A DNA stretch of 64,000 bases, from the NCBI RefSeq assembly GCF_000004825.1, contig NW_008805070.1, positions 620,001 through 684,000 of the forward strand. Reading direction: 5' to 3'. The stretch is from Heterostelium album PN500 (taxonomy: Eukaryota > Evosea > Eumycetozoa > Acytosteliales > Acytosteliaceae). Below, piece after piece: positions 32,824-48,464 of this stretch. The position numbers were made by a program, and so were the translations under genes. The notes beneath the pieces were generated by a model. It ran no database searches. It was not told the origin of the DNA and saw nothing but the letters and a program-made list of their open reading frames with translations. Position 1 is the stretch's first letter. Every line of letters starts with the position of its first letter.

Positions 32824-35751
32824 ATGAATCGACCAAACAACAATAATAATTATAATAATAATAATAATAGGAATAGAAATATAACAACTAGTGGTGGTAG
32901 TAGTAGCAGTAGTGGTTCGACACAAGGTGGTAGAGTTCCACTAGCTAGATATGTAAATGAAAGAAAGAATGAAGTACAACAATTGATGAGTGCCATCATC
33001 GTAAAAAAGAATAACAGTAGAGCATTTCAATCGTTACCGAGATATCTAAGAAGAAGAACGATGAGCACAAGAATATATAGAGTACCACTACACATTAGAT
33101 TTAGAGCGAGAAAAGAGGTAATAAACTTTAGGTTACTTCTGGTTAACAAACTTTTAATAGCTTACATTTGTTGATTGTTGTTATAGATGGAAAAGTGTGC
33201 AAATTCAAATAAAACAGGTCAAGTTATCAATACAAAGAAAGGTAAAGTACTTAGAAAAGCAAAGCGAAGACCATCTTACTTGTTAAGAGACTACGAGCGT
33301 AGACAGAGAACCTACAAATGGTTGGAAACACATATTTGGCATGCAAAGAGAACTCATATGATAAATCTATGGAAACATAGAATCGTAGGTTTATAAAAAT
33401 AGGATATATAATGAAAGTATTAGTACAATTGTAACTAATCGTAATCCTTTATTATTTTTTAGGCATTGAAATTGAATGTTAAATCATTTAGACCAACTTT
33501 TAGAGCATCCTCCCATTTCTCTACGATTTATGATGCATCTTATAATGGATGTTTCGAACTGATAGGTGAAAGACAATCGATTATCGATATGTTGAAACAA
33601 ATGACTCCACCCGACTCACTGTCGATCGGTGCCAATCTCTATGTCACAGGCTCACGTGAAGGCAACTCAATGCTATACTACCCCAATAGATATCCATTTC
33701 ATTTGATCTCACCTATTCAATTCCTTTGGAAACAACAACAAGATTATAATAATAATAATGATAACAACAAAAAACAATCACAAATATGGATATGGGTACA
33801 TGCATCAACGATAGATACAGTACAGAGTGTACTCGAAGAACAATCGAAACGATACAATCTGCAGTTGAACTCTCTCTGTGGTGAACTACAGAGATTCGAG
33901 TTGACCGGTCCAAAAAGCAATGCTGTACTGCAAGCGGTTCTGCAACCATTCGATAGCAGCACAGGTCTGATGGATTACACCTCTGACAATGCAAAAGTAT
34001 GGTATGCTTTGAGTCAGTTGCGATCCGCAGCTACACTACCACCCGGTACTGTTCTCTCACTTAATGTAATGGATCCACGTTTAATATGTAAAGTTCCACC
34101 ATCGATTGCACATGCAGTTGGATCAGTCTCTAAACCCTCAATACTCAATCAACAACAACAACAACAGCAACAACAAGATCAGCTAAACAATATAATATTG
34201 AATTGGAATCAATTCAAAGTAGCGATATCACCACTACAAGATAAAGAATCAAGACAATCAATGTCAGCCAACATTGAACCTATTTCACAAATCTATCAAA
34301 GACGTAAAAATGTATGTTAACTATTATTGTACTTTCACTAAACGAAATAATAATAATATAAATATTTTTGTTTTTGTTTATTAACTTCTTTATTTACTAA
34401 ACTAATATAATATTATAAACATCGCTTCGATTTCTAGCCATTGTCAAAAACACAATTTAGTTCACCTTCTATACTTTTAATTCAAAGAGATGGTGGTCTT
34501 AGTCGAGGTTATGGTTCAGGTTGGGATATCATAGTACCAAAGTCATGGGGAACTTCATTTTGGATACCGATGATCTATGCTGGTGCATGGGCAATCGCTC
34601 TCGAGAATAGAGATACCTTTTTACTTGAACAAGGTATACCTAGCTTCCCAGGTGATTTCCCCGACTCACATTCATATAGGTAATTAACTATCTATCTCTA
34701 ACAAATAACAACGATATACTCAAATAGTAATACTTATAATAATAATAATTTGATTCATTATAATAATAGTGAATATCATAAGATAATGACACAAGAAACC
34801 GTTTCTAAATACAATAGAACTCCAAAAGGTAAAAGACCCAACTATTTAAATAACTGTATCTACTTCCCATTCGAATTGAATTGGCAATGGATTCTTAGAT
34901 ATCAAGGTGACGATCTTCACTTCAATAATAATAATAATAATAATAATAGCAATAAAAATAATATGAATCAAACATCCGATAACTCCAAGAAACAAAGAAC
35001 AGAAACTACAACATCCTCACCCTCTACAACAACTACTACTACAACAACAACAACAACAACAACAAATAATATCGAAGATAAATCATTACCATTTTTTGTA
35101 TATCGTGGTAAGCTAGCAATGTCTCTTTTACCAATAAAGAAACCTGTAATGAAGAGTAAGTTAGATTAATCCAAGATCTATCATTATTATTATTATTATA
35201 ATTATTAACTATTTTTATTATTTAAGATAATAAATATGAAACATATACACAGAATCAACCTAACCCAAGAGGATTGGTAAGAGTATCAGTTAGAATGTAT
35301 GATGGTGGTAAGCCAATGACAAACTCTGTCATCTATGCACCGACCGATTTTGATTTGGAGCGTCTCAACAATAAATATACACAGAAACACTATGGTTCGA
35401 TTGAACTGGATGTTGGACATCCAAGTGACCCAGAGACATTCTACAAAGAAACCAACAGAAAACCAATTGGTTACGTCGTAAAAGGTGAGCAATCTTTGGT
35501 TAGAGGTATTGGATCTGGTATTGGATATTGTAGTGCCGTCTCTTTTGTAAACATTCATCTTAAAGCATATGAGTAAGTTAAAGAACATACAACTAAACAA
35601 ACAAAGATATCAATCATAATTAACTCTTAACTTTACAATTCAAAACAAAAAAAAAAAAAACAGGAAATCGATTACTCCACTCGGTTTTGCATTTATTCAG
35701 AATCCAACTTCAAGAATGCTTTATCCTGTCATTTTAACTCTACAACCATAA
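32824..35751 (+). CDS. pop1: Ribonuclease P/MRP protein subunit POP1
   Basis: The largest protein of RNase P and RNase MRP, which process pre-tRNA 5' ends and pre-rRNA in the nucleus/nucleolus. Seven exons in phase: 32824-33117, 33187-33384, 33463-34311, 34438-34679, 34770-35155, 35227-35572 and 35664-35751; 800 residues. After an Asn/Ser-rich N-terminus the POP1 domain shows FQSLPRYLRRRTMS, KRRPSYLLRDYERRQ, WLETHIWHAKRTHMI and FRPTFRASSHFSTIYDASY. The POPLD-like region shows ILLIQRDGG and GYGSGWDIIVPKSWGTSFW, then GIPSFPGDFPDS. The C-terminal domain has YVVKGEQSLVRGIGSGIGY and ends in PVILTLQP. Many basic residues suit RNA binding. Asn, Gln and Thr runs interrupt the domains at non-conserved points. 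Confidence 0.95.
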
Positions 35752-36025
35752 TGAATGATTGATTGATAATAAATGAATAGCTATTTAATCGTATTATCCA
35801 AAATATATATATATATTATAATGATATCTTCTTCGTTTGCCAAAATTATATACAACTGTTTGATTGTTTGTTGATTTATAAACAATATTGTTCTTTGTTT
35901 GGTTGTTTTTAAACTGAAAAAAAAAGAGAGAACATACTGATCGAAATCATATCTTTTACATGTTATATTATTTTCTTGTTGTTTATTTTAAAATATCTAT
36001 TATTAAGTGTTGTCGTTGTTTTCGT

Positions 36026-36413
36026 TTAAATTGGGATTCTGTATTTGTTCTTGATAACTCTTTGCAAATGATAGTTGAAAGATGATTCACGTCTTGGTTG
36101 TGTCTATTATGTAAATTGTTTTTATAGTTGATTTACGAGTGTTAGTTAATTATGTGATCATGATTATGGTAAAATGATCATAATAATCGAAACTATCTCG
36201 GATACTTACCATATCTTTATTACATTTCTCTAATTCCTTAAGTTGATTTGCACATTTGCTAATTTCGAAATCATTAACATTTAGACAATAAGCATAGACC
36301 TCGACGAAATCAAAACAATGTCTTGGTTCTCTCTTTGTTACGATTGTCTTGTTTTTGAATCTTGGTGAAAGCTTGAATGGATTATCATCACGATCTTGTG
36401 GTTTAACTACCAT
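36026..36413 (-). CDS. Twin-CX9C (CHCH) protein, probably mitochondrial
   Basis: Two exons, 36413-36210 and 36103-36026, 93 residues. The core has two exact CX9C motifs, CFDFVEVYAYC and CANQLKELEKC, in a helix-turn-helix as in CHCH proteins that Mia40 oxidises in the mitochondrial intermembrane space. The second exon, found by phase and too short to stand out alone, adds TQPRRESSFNYHLQRVIK and a short tail. The basic N-terminus (about 30 residues) and the tail loosely resemble the small-ribosomal-subunit protein mS37 (CHCHD1/MRP10). Cytochrome oxidase assembly factors are the alternative. Family confidence is high; the exact member is unsure. Confidence 0.75.
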
Positions 36414-36690
36414 CTTTTATTGCTTTGTGACAAACTTTAATATATTAATATATAATAAAATATTATAACGAAAGGTAAGTAAATCAATCGGTTGTTTTGA
36501 AATTGATCAAAGAAGGAAAAAATCAATCAGAAAAAAAAAATGAAAATGATTAAAATTTTTTGCATTAAAAAAAACAAAAAAAAAACGTAATCTATACTTT
36601 GTCATTGTCATAAAACAAAAGTCAATTAGATTAATTATTATTATACTATCGTATCTATATAATATACATAGAAAACAACTAAAGTAGAAA

Positions 36691-36978
36691 ATGATAAAGT
36701 TTACAAGAAGTAGAATGTTGAGATACATGAAAAACTTTCAGAGATTTAACTATGTAGCATTTGCAGCAGTTTTTGCATCTGCGTGGTATTTCGGTCAACA
36801 AGAAAAGGAAGATGAGAAACAAAAGTTTTTGGCTCAATATTCAGATGCTGTACTTCCAGCAGGTGCTTCTATCGTAACCACACCTTCGGAGGTTGGTGCA
36901 CCAACTAAAGATAATCAAAATAATAATAGTAGTAACAATTCATTGTTTAGTAGTCCACTCGAAGGATTAAAGAAATAA
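36691..36978 (+). CDS. Small single-helix protein, unknown
   Basis: An intronless 95-residue frame with an A-rich start context. A basic N-terminus (MIKFTRSRMLRYMKNFQR) precedes one hydrophobic helix (YVAFAAVFASAWYF, about residues 21-34), a charged EKEDEKQKF segment and an Asn/Ser-rich tail. This layout suits a small mitochondrial inner-membrane protein, but no motif identifies it. Divergent from the CX9C gene, 277 bp away. Confidence 0.6.
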   Translation: MIKFTRSRMLRYMKNFQRFNYVAFAAVFASAWYFGQQEKEDEKQKFLAQYSDAVLPAGASIVTTPSEVGAPTKDNQNNNSSNNSLFSSPLEGLKK

Positions 36979-37673
36979 TAGATGACCGCGATAGATAGCC
37001 ACTCTACATATACACACAAGAGGAAATAATAGTATACAACAAATCAAATCAAATCAACAATTAAAATTTCACAAAGTAGAGGAATTCATATCTACTTATT
37101 ATTATAATATTTAAATCATTTGGCTCGATCAACCAAGATTCACAATAATAATCGATGGTCACAATTGTAATGAGACCACAATAATACAGTACTGCTCCAA
37201 TGTAACTACCAACAAAATAAATAAATCTATCACTCTTTGATTAGATCCGCAAGCAATCGCAACACAATAATTATTGTGTTGTTTAAACTAATAAATAAGA
37301 TCTTTTTTACTGATCAAAAAATTGCATCTCATTTTCAGATAATTGATTGGACAACAACAACCCAATCAAAGATATTTTTGCAATAAAAAAAGTAACCAAA
37401 TTATAAAACAATTAATTGATTGAATTTTAAAAAAAAATAAGAAATTTATCATTTATTTCTTTTAAGAATTAAAGGTACATATCGTTTAGTTTTTTTTTTT
37501 TTTTTTAGTTTTTTTTTTGAATTTTTTTTTTTGCTTTTCTTCTTAAGTTTGTTTGAACAACGGAGATTTGAGCGGATGGTTTAAAATTTAAAGGTGGTGT
37601 TATGATTATGATTGGTGTGGTTGTTTTGATGTTGTTTGTTTGTTGTTGGTGACGATGATTAAGTAGTTGATGT
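36979..37673. other. Convergent 3' spacer
   Basis: 695 bp between the small single-helix gene and the rapA stop. It includes a T-rich run at 37488-37535 and a (CAACAAC)-rich stretch. Nothing coding was recognised; an apparent frame at 37505-37687 reads rapA 3' UTR. Confidence 0.5.
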
Positions 37674-40790
<3,117 letters not shown>

Positions 40791-43700
40791 ATGGTGTTAT
40801 CAATGGTGGAACTATGCTTCATTGCCATCATGGAGAAGATGGAGTATAACAATGAAGATCTACAGAGAATACCTTTGAATCTTATTGAAAAGTTGATAAG
40901 TTTCATGGTGAGTCGATTGCATCCATCCGATGTTTCCATTCAGACACGTCCCATCAAGATCAGTTTGGTTCGACAGAAGCGTTGTATAACCATGCGATTC
41001 TCTATACATGCTAAAGTAGAGCATGTAATACACCAAATATACGACCGTGTAGTCAACGAAGAGAAGCGTGATTTCCTCGAGAAATCTCTACAGAATCAAC
41101 GAAGATCACAAAGTCCAAGACAATCCACAACAGCAACCTCGACAACAACAACAACAACAACCACCACAACAACTACAACATCAGCAGCAGCAGCAGCAGC
41201 AGCAACAACAACAGAAGATGCTATTCAATCATCGTCATCACAACAAGCACTTGATGATATAGATACAGTTGATATCTCTGGTTTCAATTCGTCATGGGGA
41301 GAGATAGAGAGATATGGGTTGTTTCAACAGTCTGGACAGTTTAGGAATGCACGTTGGCTAAAGCCAGAGTGTAGTTTGGCTGATTACGATATTGATCCTA
41401 ATGAAACGTTGGAATTCAAGAATACAAAGTCGACGTTGAAGATTAAGTTTTATGGTCCGTGGGAAAGAGTTGTGCATCCACTACATCAGGGCATGCTGCT
41501 TGACGAGACTGTCAAGACATTTATCGTCGACGAATCGAAAACAGTCTCGGAGATCTCAAAGGATCTGGCGGCAAAGCTGTCGCTGCGCTACCCCGAGGAA
41601 CTGTCGCTCAAGCTCGAGACGGCGCAAGAAGATGTCGGCACGTGGTTGGTGTCGGACTTGACGCTGCCCGAGCAGCAGATAGACCCACTCTACACCACGT
41701 TCTACTTGAAGCGTCAGTTTTGTTTTGCCAAAGATATTATTATTGATTTCTCTATGAATCCCGACATGTTACATTTCGTGTTTTGTCAATGTTTTGACGC
41801 GATTATCGATGGCTCCTATCCGTGCTCGCAAACCGAGTCTTTTTTGTTTGCTGCACTTCAGTGTCAGATTTGTTTTGGCGACTATCAAAAGGATTTTCAA
41901 ATCGATTCGATCCGACTCAAGGACTATCTGCCCAGTGAGTACGTAGTTGCCGGACAGCGTAGCGCACAAAAGGAGATTGCTTCACAATATCAAAAGCTGG
42001 CTGGAATGACCGAGCAGAAAGCGAAGCTCAATTACATACAGCTCGCAAAGTCAATGAAAACCTATGGTTATACATTCTTCAGAGTATCGATGCTATCCGA
42101 TGAATATCTTTTCGGTATTTCTTCGGAAACTATTTTAATTTTAAATCCAGAAACAAAGGTTTGTTTATTTAATTATTATTCATTAAAATATAAGTTATTA
42201 ACTCACTATTTTTTATTTTTTAATAGAATTCAATTCATTTATATTCATTATCAAATGTTAGAAAGTGGCAAGTTTTAAATCATATGTTTTCAGTTGAGTT
42301 TACAGATAAGAAAATGAGTTTTACAACTGTGGAGGCAGAGGCAATATCCTATGTACTTTCATGTTATATTCATCATAGTCTGAGAAACAATCCATCCATT
42401 CAAAAGCAATGGGACAAAGATTACAGTACTGTTGCAAAGATATCTTCTCGTAGAAGACTATCTACATGTTCAACATCATCTATAGATGATAAAAGAAAAA
42501 GTATGACACATATTCATATCCGTTATTTTTAGTCTATTTTCGAAACTAATAATTAATTTATTTAATAATATAGAGGATTATCCTGGAATTGTATCGAAAA
42601 AATGTCCATTATATATTGAACCAAAGAAGCAATATATAAATCCATTGTATACTCTGGAGAACAGTGATGATCGCTCCAAAAAAGAATTGTATAAAGATAA
42701 TAAAGTAACCAAAGTAATGAGAGTTCTAACCGACCTATCTTCAAAGATGATTCAAACATTTTCAAAGAGTAAGTAGAAAAAAAACAAAAAAAGAAAAGAA
42801 TAGTAGTTAAGTTATTAGGTTTTGTTGGAAAACTAACAACTAATAATATATTTTTATATAACAGATACAACAGTTCAAGAACGTGAAATAATTGTAAAGT
42901 TTTCAGATAAAAAAGTAAAGACGTTTGTTGTTGATGAGTTAAAGACTGTTGTAGAGATCACTCAGGAGATTGGAAATCGAGTTGGTATTAAGAATACGGA
43001 GGATTTCTCGTTGCAAATCCAGAGTAGCACACTGGTCGATGGTATCGAGCGACAGAGTGATGACTTTTTTGTTGGTAATGGCATTTGGCTGCGGCCCTAC
43101 ATCTCACTCTCTCAACAAAACGTGCCATCCGACGCAAAGTTAATGTTTAAAAAGAAATTCTACTCGTTCGATACTGCCTCTGACGACTGCCACAACGATC
43201 CCGTTTATTTCAACCTTTTATTCTTCCAGTCACGTGATGCTATCATCTCGAATACGTATGCCGCTTCGATGGAGGAGTCGATCCAGCTGGCAGCAACTCT
43301 GTTCCAAATCAACTTTGGCGATCACAATCCAACCATTCACAAAGCAGGATTCCTCAAACAACAGGATCTCAAGTTTTTCCTTCCACTCGACTGTCTGGAG
43401 CTCTGGGGAATGTCATTCCCAAAGATCGAAAAGCACATCTACAAGGAGCATCGCAATCTGCGTGGCATCAAAGAGGTCTATGCCAAATTCAGATATGTCC
43501 AGCTGTGTCGCTCTCTCAAGACTTTTGGCGCGACATTCTTCTCTGTCAAACAAAAGGATAAGAATCACAATCCATTTGTTACACCCTACCACAATGCACT
43601 GTTGCCATCCAACAGTTCTCTGCTGTTAGGTTTCTCTCGTAAATGTATATTAATAATGATTGCTAAAACTAGAGTAAGTAATTTTAGTTTCTCACATTTT

Positions 43701-43973
43701 AAACATCTAGATTATCAATGACTAACTAACGGCCATTCTCATGATTAATTTTAGAAATTATTGTTGGAATTCCCATTGACACATCTGAGAAAATGGTCAT
43801 TTTCAAAGGAACAACAATCGTTTTCACTTGATTTTGGTGATTATTCACAAGGTGTTTTTGTTTTCCAAACATCAGAATCCGAGGAAATATCTTTATACCT
43901 CAGTGACTACATTGACTATCTTCAGACTAAGATCGTTGGTAGTCAATCTTTTTTTAACAATGTATCTTGGTAA
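40791..43973 (+). CDS. Protein with two FERM domains (dictyostelid Frm/talin-like)
   Basis: Five exons in phase: 40791-42158 (donor GTTTGT), 42227-42500, 42574-42768, 42865-43673 and 43755-43973; 954 residues from the first ATG. FERM domains link membrane proteins and phosphoinositides to actin. First FERM (about residues 200-560): ubiquitin-like lobe around VKTFIVDESKTVSEISKDLA, F2 with LLFAALQCQICFGD-like helices, and F3 with LFGISSETILILNPETK. Second FERM (about 640-950): VKTFVVDELKTVVEITQEIG, IQLAATLFQINFGDH, then LGFSRKCILIMIAKTR. The shared FVVDE/FIVDE and QxxFGD motifs suggest an internal duplication. A Thr then Ala run (CAA/CAG-like DNA, 41140-41205) separates the N-terminal F0-like part. 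Dictyostelids have several multi-FERM Frm proteins; I do not assign one. The start may be a later ATG (40803 or 40842). Confidence 0.9.
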
Positions 43974-44336
43974 TCATACCTTTATTTTTAATCATATAAT
44001 TTTATAATTAAAAACTAAAAGAAATTCTTACCCTTTATTACCCGTCAGGATTATTATTATTATTTTTTTTTTGGGTATTTCAAAGATTGATGCTTTAACT
44101 AATTGTATTTTGTGCATATCTGAAAAAAGTTGAGAATTTTACAACTCATTTGCGTTGCTCCGGGTATGAACTAAAGTTTTATTGATCAGATCAAATTTTT
44201 GGTTTTTCGTCAAAAATAATAATATCAAAGATATTTTTTTGGAAATGGTTTTATAAAGTGTTAAAATTTGTGGCAGATTTGATGTATAAAATTTATAAAT
44301 ATTAAAGTCATTTATAAAATCTTCATTTTATCAAAA
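43974..44336. other. Spacer between dual-FERM and surface-protein genes
   Basis: 363 bp, A/T-rich, between a stop and the next start on the same strand. No open frame or RNA gene recognised. Confidence 0.5.
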
Positions 44337-47300
44337 ATGAAAGTTGAAATATTATTATTATTTCTCTCTCTATTTACTCTGCATATTGTAAATGGTATTT
44401 TTTTTTTTAAAACTAAGGCTATAAAAAAATATTTTTTTTTATACCAACTAATTTTTATAACTTTTGTTAACATCAATCAATATTTATCACATCTTTGTAG
44501 GTCAAAATAATTTCAAATACTATATCTATCAAACATCTAAATTTATAACTCCAAATAATTCAACTTGTTTGTTCGAAATCAGTGTATATTATGATAAACT
44601 ACCAAAAGACAATTTCATTGTACCAGCCAATCTAAATTTCAATACCACCTATCTGTGGGGTGCAAATCAATCCACTGATGGAATCATCTCCATGAAACTC
44701 AATGTAAATGTACCTCTAAATGGTAACCTCATTGATTTGTCTATTTCAAATTCATCTGGAATCTATTCATTACAAAAAATATCTGTTGTTTGTAAAAGTA
44801 TGTATAAATTTGAACTTGTTTTTTTCTTTTTTTTTTTAATATCGATATTAAATTTAATATTAATTTAACTATCAGGACCAAATGCCATTACTTCCACTTT
44901 AATACAACCAATTGAAAGATCAACCAGTGTTACCAATCTAGAGCTATCCGCATTTTATGGTATATCCACACCCACTTCAAATCTGGAGTGTAATAGCCCG
45001 TGCTACACATGCTCATTGACCCTGAGACCAAATATAGCCAACATCTATAGAATCAAACTTACTCCAATGTTTAGAACCAAATATGTTTGTAACTACACTG
45101 ATGCAAATGGTTTTACCGTGCAGATCACCGATGGTTTTACTCAAACTTCTATTGCTTATACATCTCAACCGTTGAAGGATTTCACTGTGGGAAACATCAC
45201 AGTAATAGAGCAGAATAACTATCAATATATAAGAAACCGACCTGTGACTATGCCTTATGGTGCACCAAAGAAGAACGTATATGCATTCGCTAATTTCGCT
45301 AATACGGCAAAGGAAGTACTATCACGTTTTTTTGTATATACAATCGCACCAACTAGTGATTACGCAGAGATCAGGCCTTACAGTTTGTTATCAGCTAATT
45401 CCTTAGCCACCTATCTCAGTCCATTGATTCCACCCGACAGCGCAACTTCACTAAATTTCTATTCACTCAATAGTCCATACAGTTTAAATCAAACTTTCTC
45501 TATACCACTGCAAGTAACAACAGGTAATTAATATATCTCAATCAAATTAAAATAACATAATATTATATTATAAATAGATAGATATTGATTGATTATTTTT
45601 ATTTAGAAAATCTATATGGATGTGTAGTAAACAATATATCATATACAAAGATCAATAATACAGTATTGCTATCATCGAGTATTACAGTGATCAATCCAGT
45701 GCTTTCATTCAATATCAACTCACCGAAACCATTTGTTTTTAATACCTACCCAATGGGATTCGGACCAGGAACAGTCAACCTCAATACATCCTTTCAACAT
45801 AGATTCTCTATTCCGATGTCTATCTACCAATCATTCGCAGAAATATTTTCAACATGCGAAAAGACTGTTACATTAATACCTCCATACGATACCGAAGGGA
45901 TAGATACAGAACCACCAAAACTAATAAGCTTCACAGTAACATATATTACACCGTATCAATTCACTTATAATGTTAGTGCAAGCGATGATCTCAGTGGAGT
46001 CTACTCAATTGAAATTTCACACGGAATCGATGCGGCAAGAGAAGAAGCTTCAAAGGTTACTCTCTATGATTCTAATTTGGTAAACTTCACAATATCCAAT
46101 ACCGATGTTTATAACTACACCTACACCGTTTCGAATGACGGTGTTTACTATCCACCTGGATTCACAGTCAAGCTAACGGATCTCGCTGGTTTGACAAGCA
46201 CTTTCAAATCCGGCCAATATCTACCGAATGGTCAGTTCCTAGATTTCTTCCCACAGCCATCTCCATTCTACTTTGAAAATGTAACTGCCATAATTTTTAT
46301 TTACCCCAATGGATTTGAGGCAACCAACGTAACAACCGATGGCGTAGATCAATCTATCATTTTGTCAATGATGTCGGGTGACATGAATCCCGATTTGCAA
46401 TACAAACTAAGAGTTAGATTCAATTTCTATTCCATACCAGAGTATAATGAAAATTTCATTTATGTCGGATCGTATAGTTCCATGTGGGCATCCTATGTGA
46501 TACCATTGAAACTTCCAAGATATTTGTTCGATGGTCCTATTTCATTTGATATTCTATCGTCAGAGAATATTAGTTCCAATGCCTTTCCGAACACTTTATA
46601 TACATATTCCAACACAACTCTTCTATCTCCACCAACTATTTTTGACGATCAGATCAGTTGGTATGGAGACGGTTATAGTACGGTGGTATCTAACTCCTCA
46701 ACCTTTGTTGGCTGGAAAATGCTTCTTAATTGTTTGTACAACTGTAATACATTCAGTGGTTATGTCGATGTGGTTGGAGACTATGATCCAGTGGTCAAGA
46801 GAATTAATCTAACCAATATTAATGACCTGACTGTCAAGTTCCAGGTGGGTGGCAATTGCAGATCCCAGAAATACAGAATCACCAATTCCTACTTCATTCT
46901 GAATAAGTTATATGGAACATCCTATAAGCCAGGTATTCCAGAGACATTGAACGTATTTAATGAAACACTAAAGACTCTAGAGATTGTTTGTGATCAGAGT
47001 GTATTGGATAGCGAACCACCAACTCTCACTGCTTTTGTTCCATCGGTCACAAGTCTCGATGTAAGGGCGGTGAATTCCAGTTTCACCGTCAGTTTGGACA
47101 TTCAGGATAACATTCAAATCAAAAACTGGACACAACCAATTGTTTATGTTACTTCGTTTATGGGTGACTTTTTACAGTTTCCATGCTTAGGTTTAGAAAC
47201 AAATCCAAACTGGACTCTTATCAATTATACATGTCAAATTACTATTCCATATAGATGGGGATCAAGTGATTTCTATCTCTCTGTATATAATATCATAGAT

Positions 47301-48464
47301 AGTTATGATAATATCAATGGATACTCAACCGACGATCTTTTAAATAGTGGATATACTGCTGTTATTAAAAGAATTGATGGTAAAATCAAATTAAATCCGG
47401 AACCAACAACCACAACTAGTACTTCTACAACCGGAACATCTACTACCACAACTACAACCACAACCACAACTACTACCTCGACAACTTCAACACCAACACC
47501 AAATACCTGTCCAAATAATTGTAATAATAACGGTGTCTGTATTAATTCGCATTGCCAATGTTATCCAGGATATATCGGTAGTTCATGTGGATCTAAAGTC
47601 GAACCAATTCCCCAACCACCAATCAATCCTGATCAACCAGTTACAAATGGTACAATCCCTGGTCAGCTATCGACTAAATTCTTTATTTCCATTGGAGAGC
47701 TTCTAGAGATTACCGCTGCAGAGGAAGTAGTCAAACAATACAATCTAACTCAACAATCAATCTGGAGTTTAGACCAGCCCGGTAACTCCACATACATCTA
47801 CACTGCAACTCTACCGGATACACAATCGACTAAGGTCATTGTTACCATCCAATGGTTTGAGAAAGAAACCAACTACACATTCGCCGGCAAGAATATTACA
47901 CTACTGCCATCTTCCATCAAGTATAACATTGAAATTCAAAACTATGTCTTCAGTGACAAACTTACAACTCTGAGATTGCTAATGTCAGCGGTGTTCCAAT
48001 CAGAGAACGGTGAATGCTCATCGATTGAATCGCTGAGTAACTCTGACAACAATCTCAGCTGGATTAAACTGCAAATCGACAAGCAATCGTTGTACGGATC
48101 GTTCTTGAATGAAGCGGTGTTCGACGGTACTCCCAAGCCAATCTCAACTCGGCTTCTCAATAGGACGTCGGATGCATCGAAATCCGATGTACAAGTGGCA
48201 ATCGATATCATGCAATTCGATCGGCAAGTACTGATCGATCCAAGTTTCAATGTACTGGTCGACACTAACGGTGCCGGTGACAACGAAGGTTCGATCTGTA
48301 AGAAATCCAAAGGACTTTCGATCGGTCAGATCGCAGGAATCGTAGTTGGATCGATCGTTGGTGTAGCGATCGTGATCACCGCCAGCATCGCAATTCACAG
48401 ACACAGAAGATTCAAACATGAATCTAAATCAATGAGTCGTAAACTTGAAAAAATGAATACATAA
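44337..48464 (+). CDS. Single-pass surface glycoprotein with EGF-like module, ComC-like layout
   Basis: Four exons in phase: 44337-44394, 44501-44797, 44876-45523 and 45607-48464; 1286 residues. The short first exon encodes a signal peptide (MKVEILLLFLSLFTLHIVNG). The large ectodomain has many beta-strand-like segments, spaced cysteines and numerous NxT/S sites, in keeping with E-set/Ig-type repeats. A Thr-rich stalk (about 955-985) leads to one EGF-like module, CPNNCNNNGVCINSHC then CQCYPGYIGSSCG, a second beta-rich domain and one helix (IGQIAGIVVGSIVGVAIVIT, about 1240-1260) followed by a basic RHRRFKH cytosolic tail of about 25 residues. Dictyostelids have many such EGF/TM proteins used in cell contact and signalling. 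The ligand cannot be told. Confidence 0.85.

Noticed and set aside
47405-47495. (ACC/ACA)n repeat as an independent microsatellite feature
   Set aside because: It is in frame and codes for the Thr-rich stalk of the surface protein, so it is annotated there.
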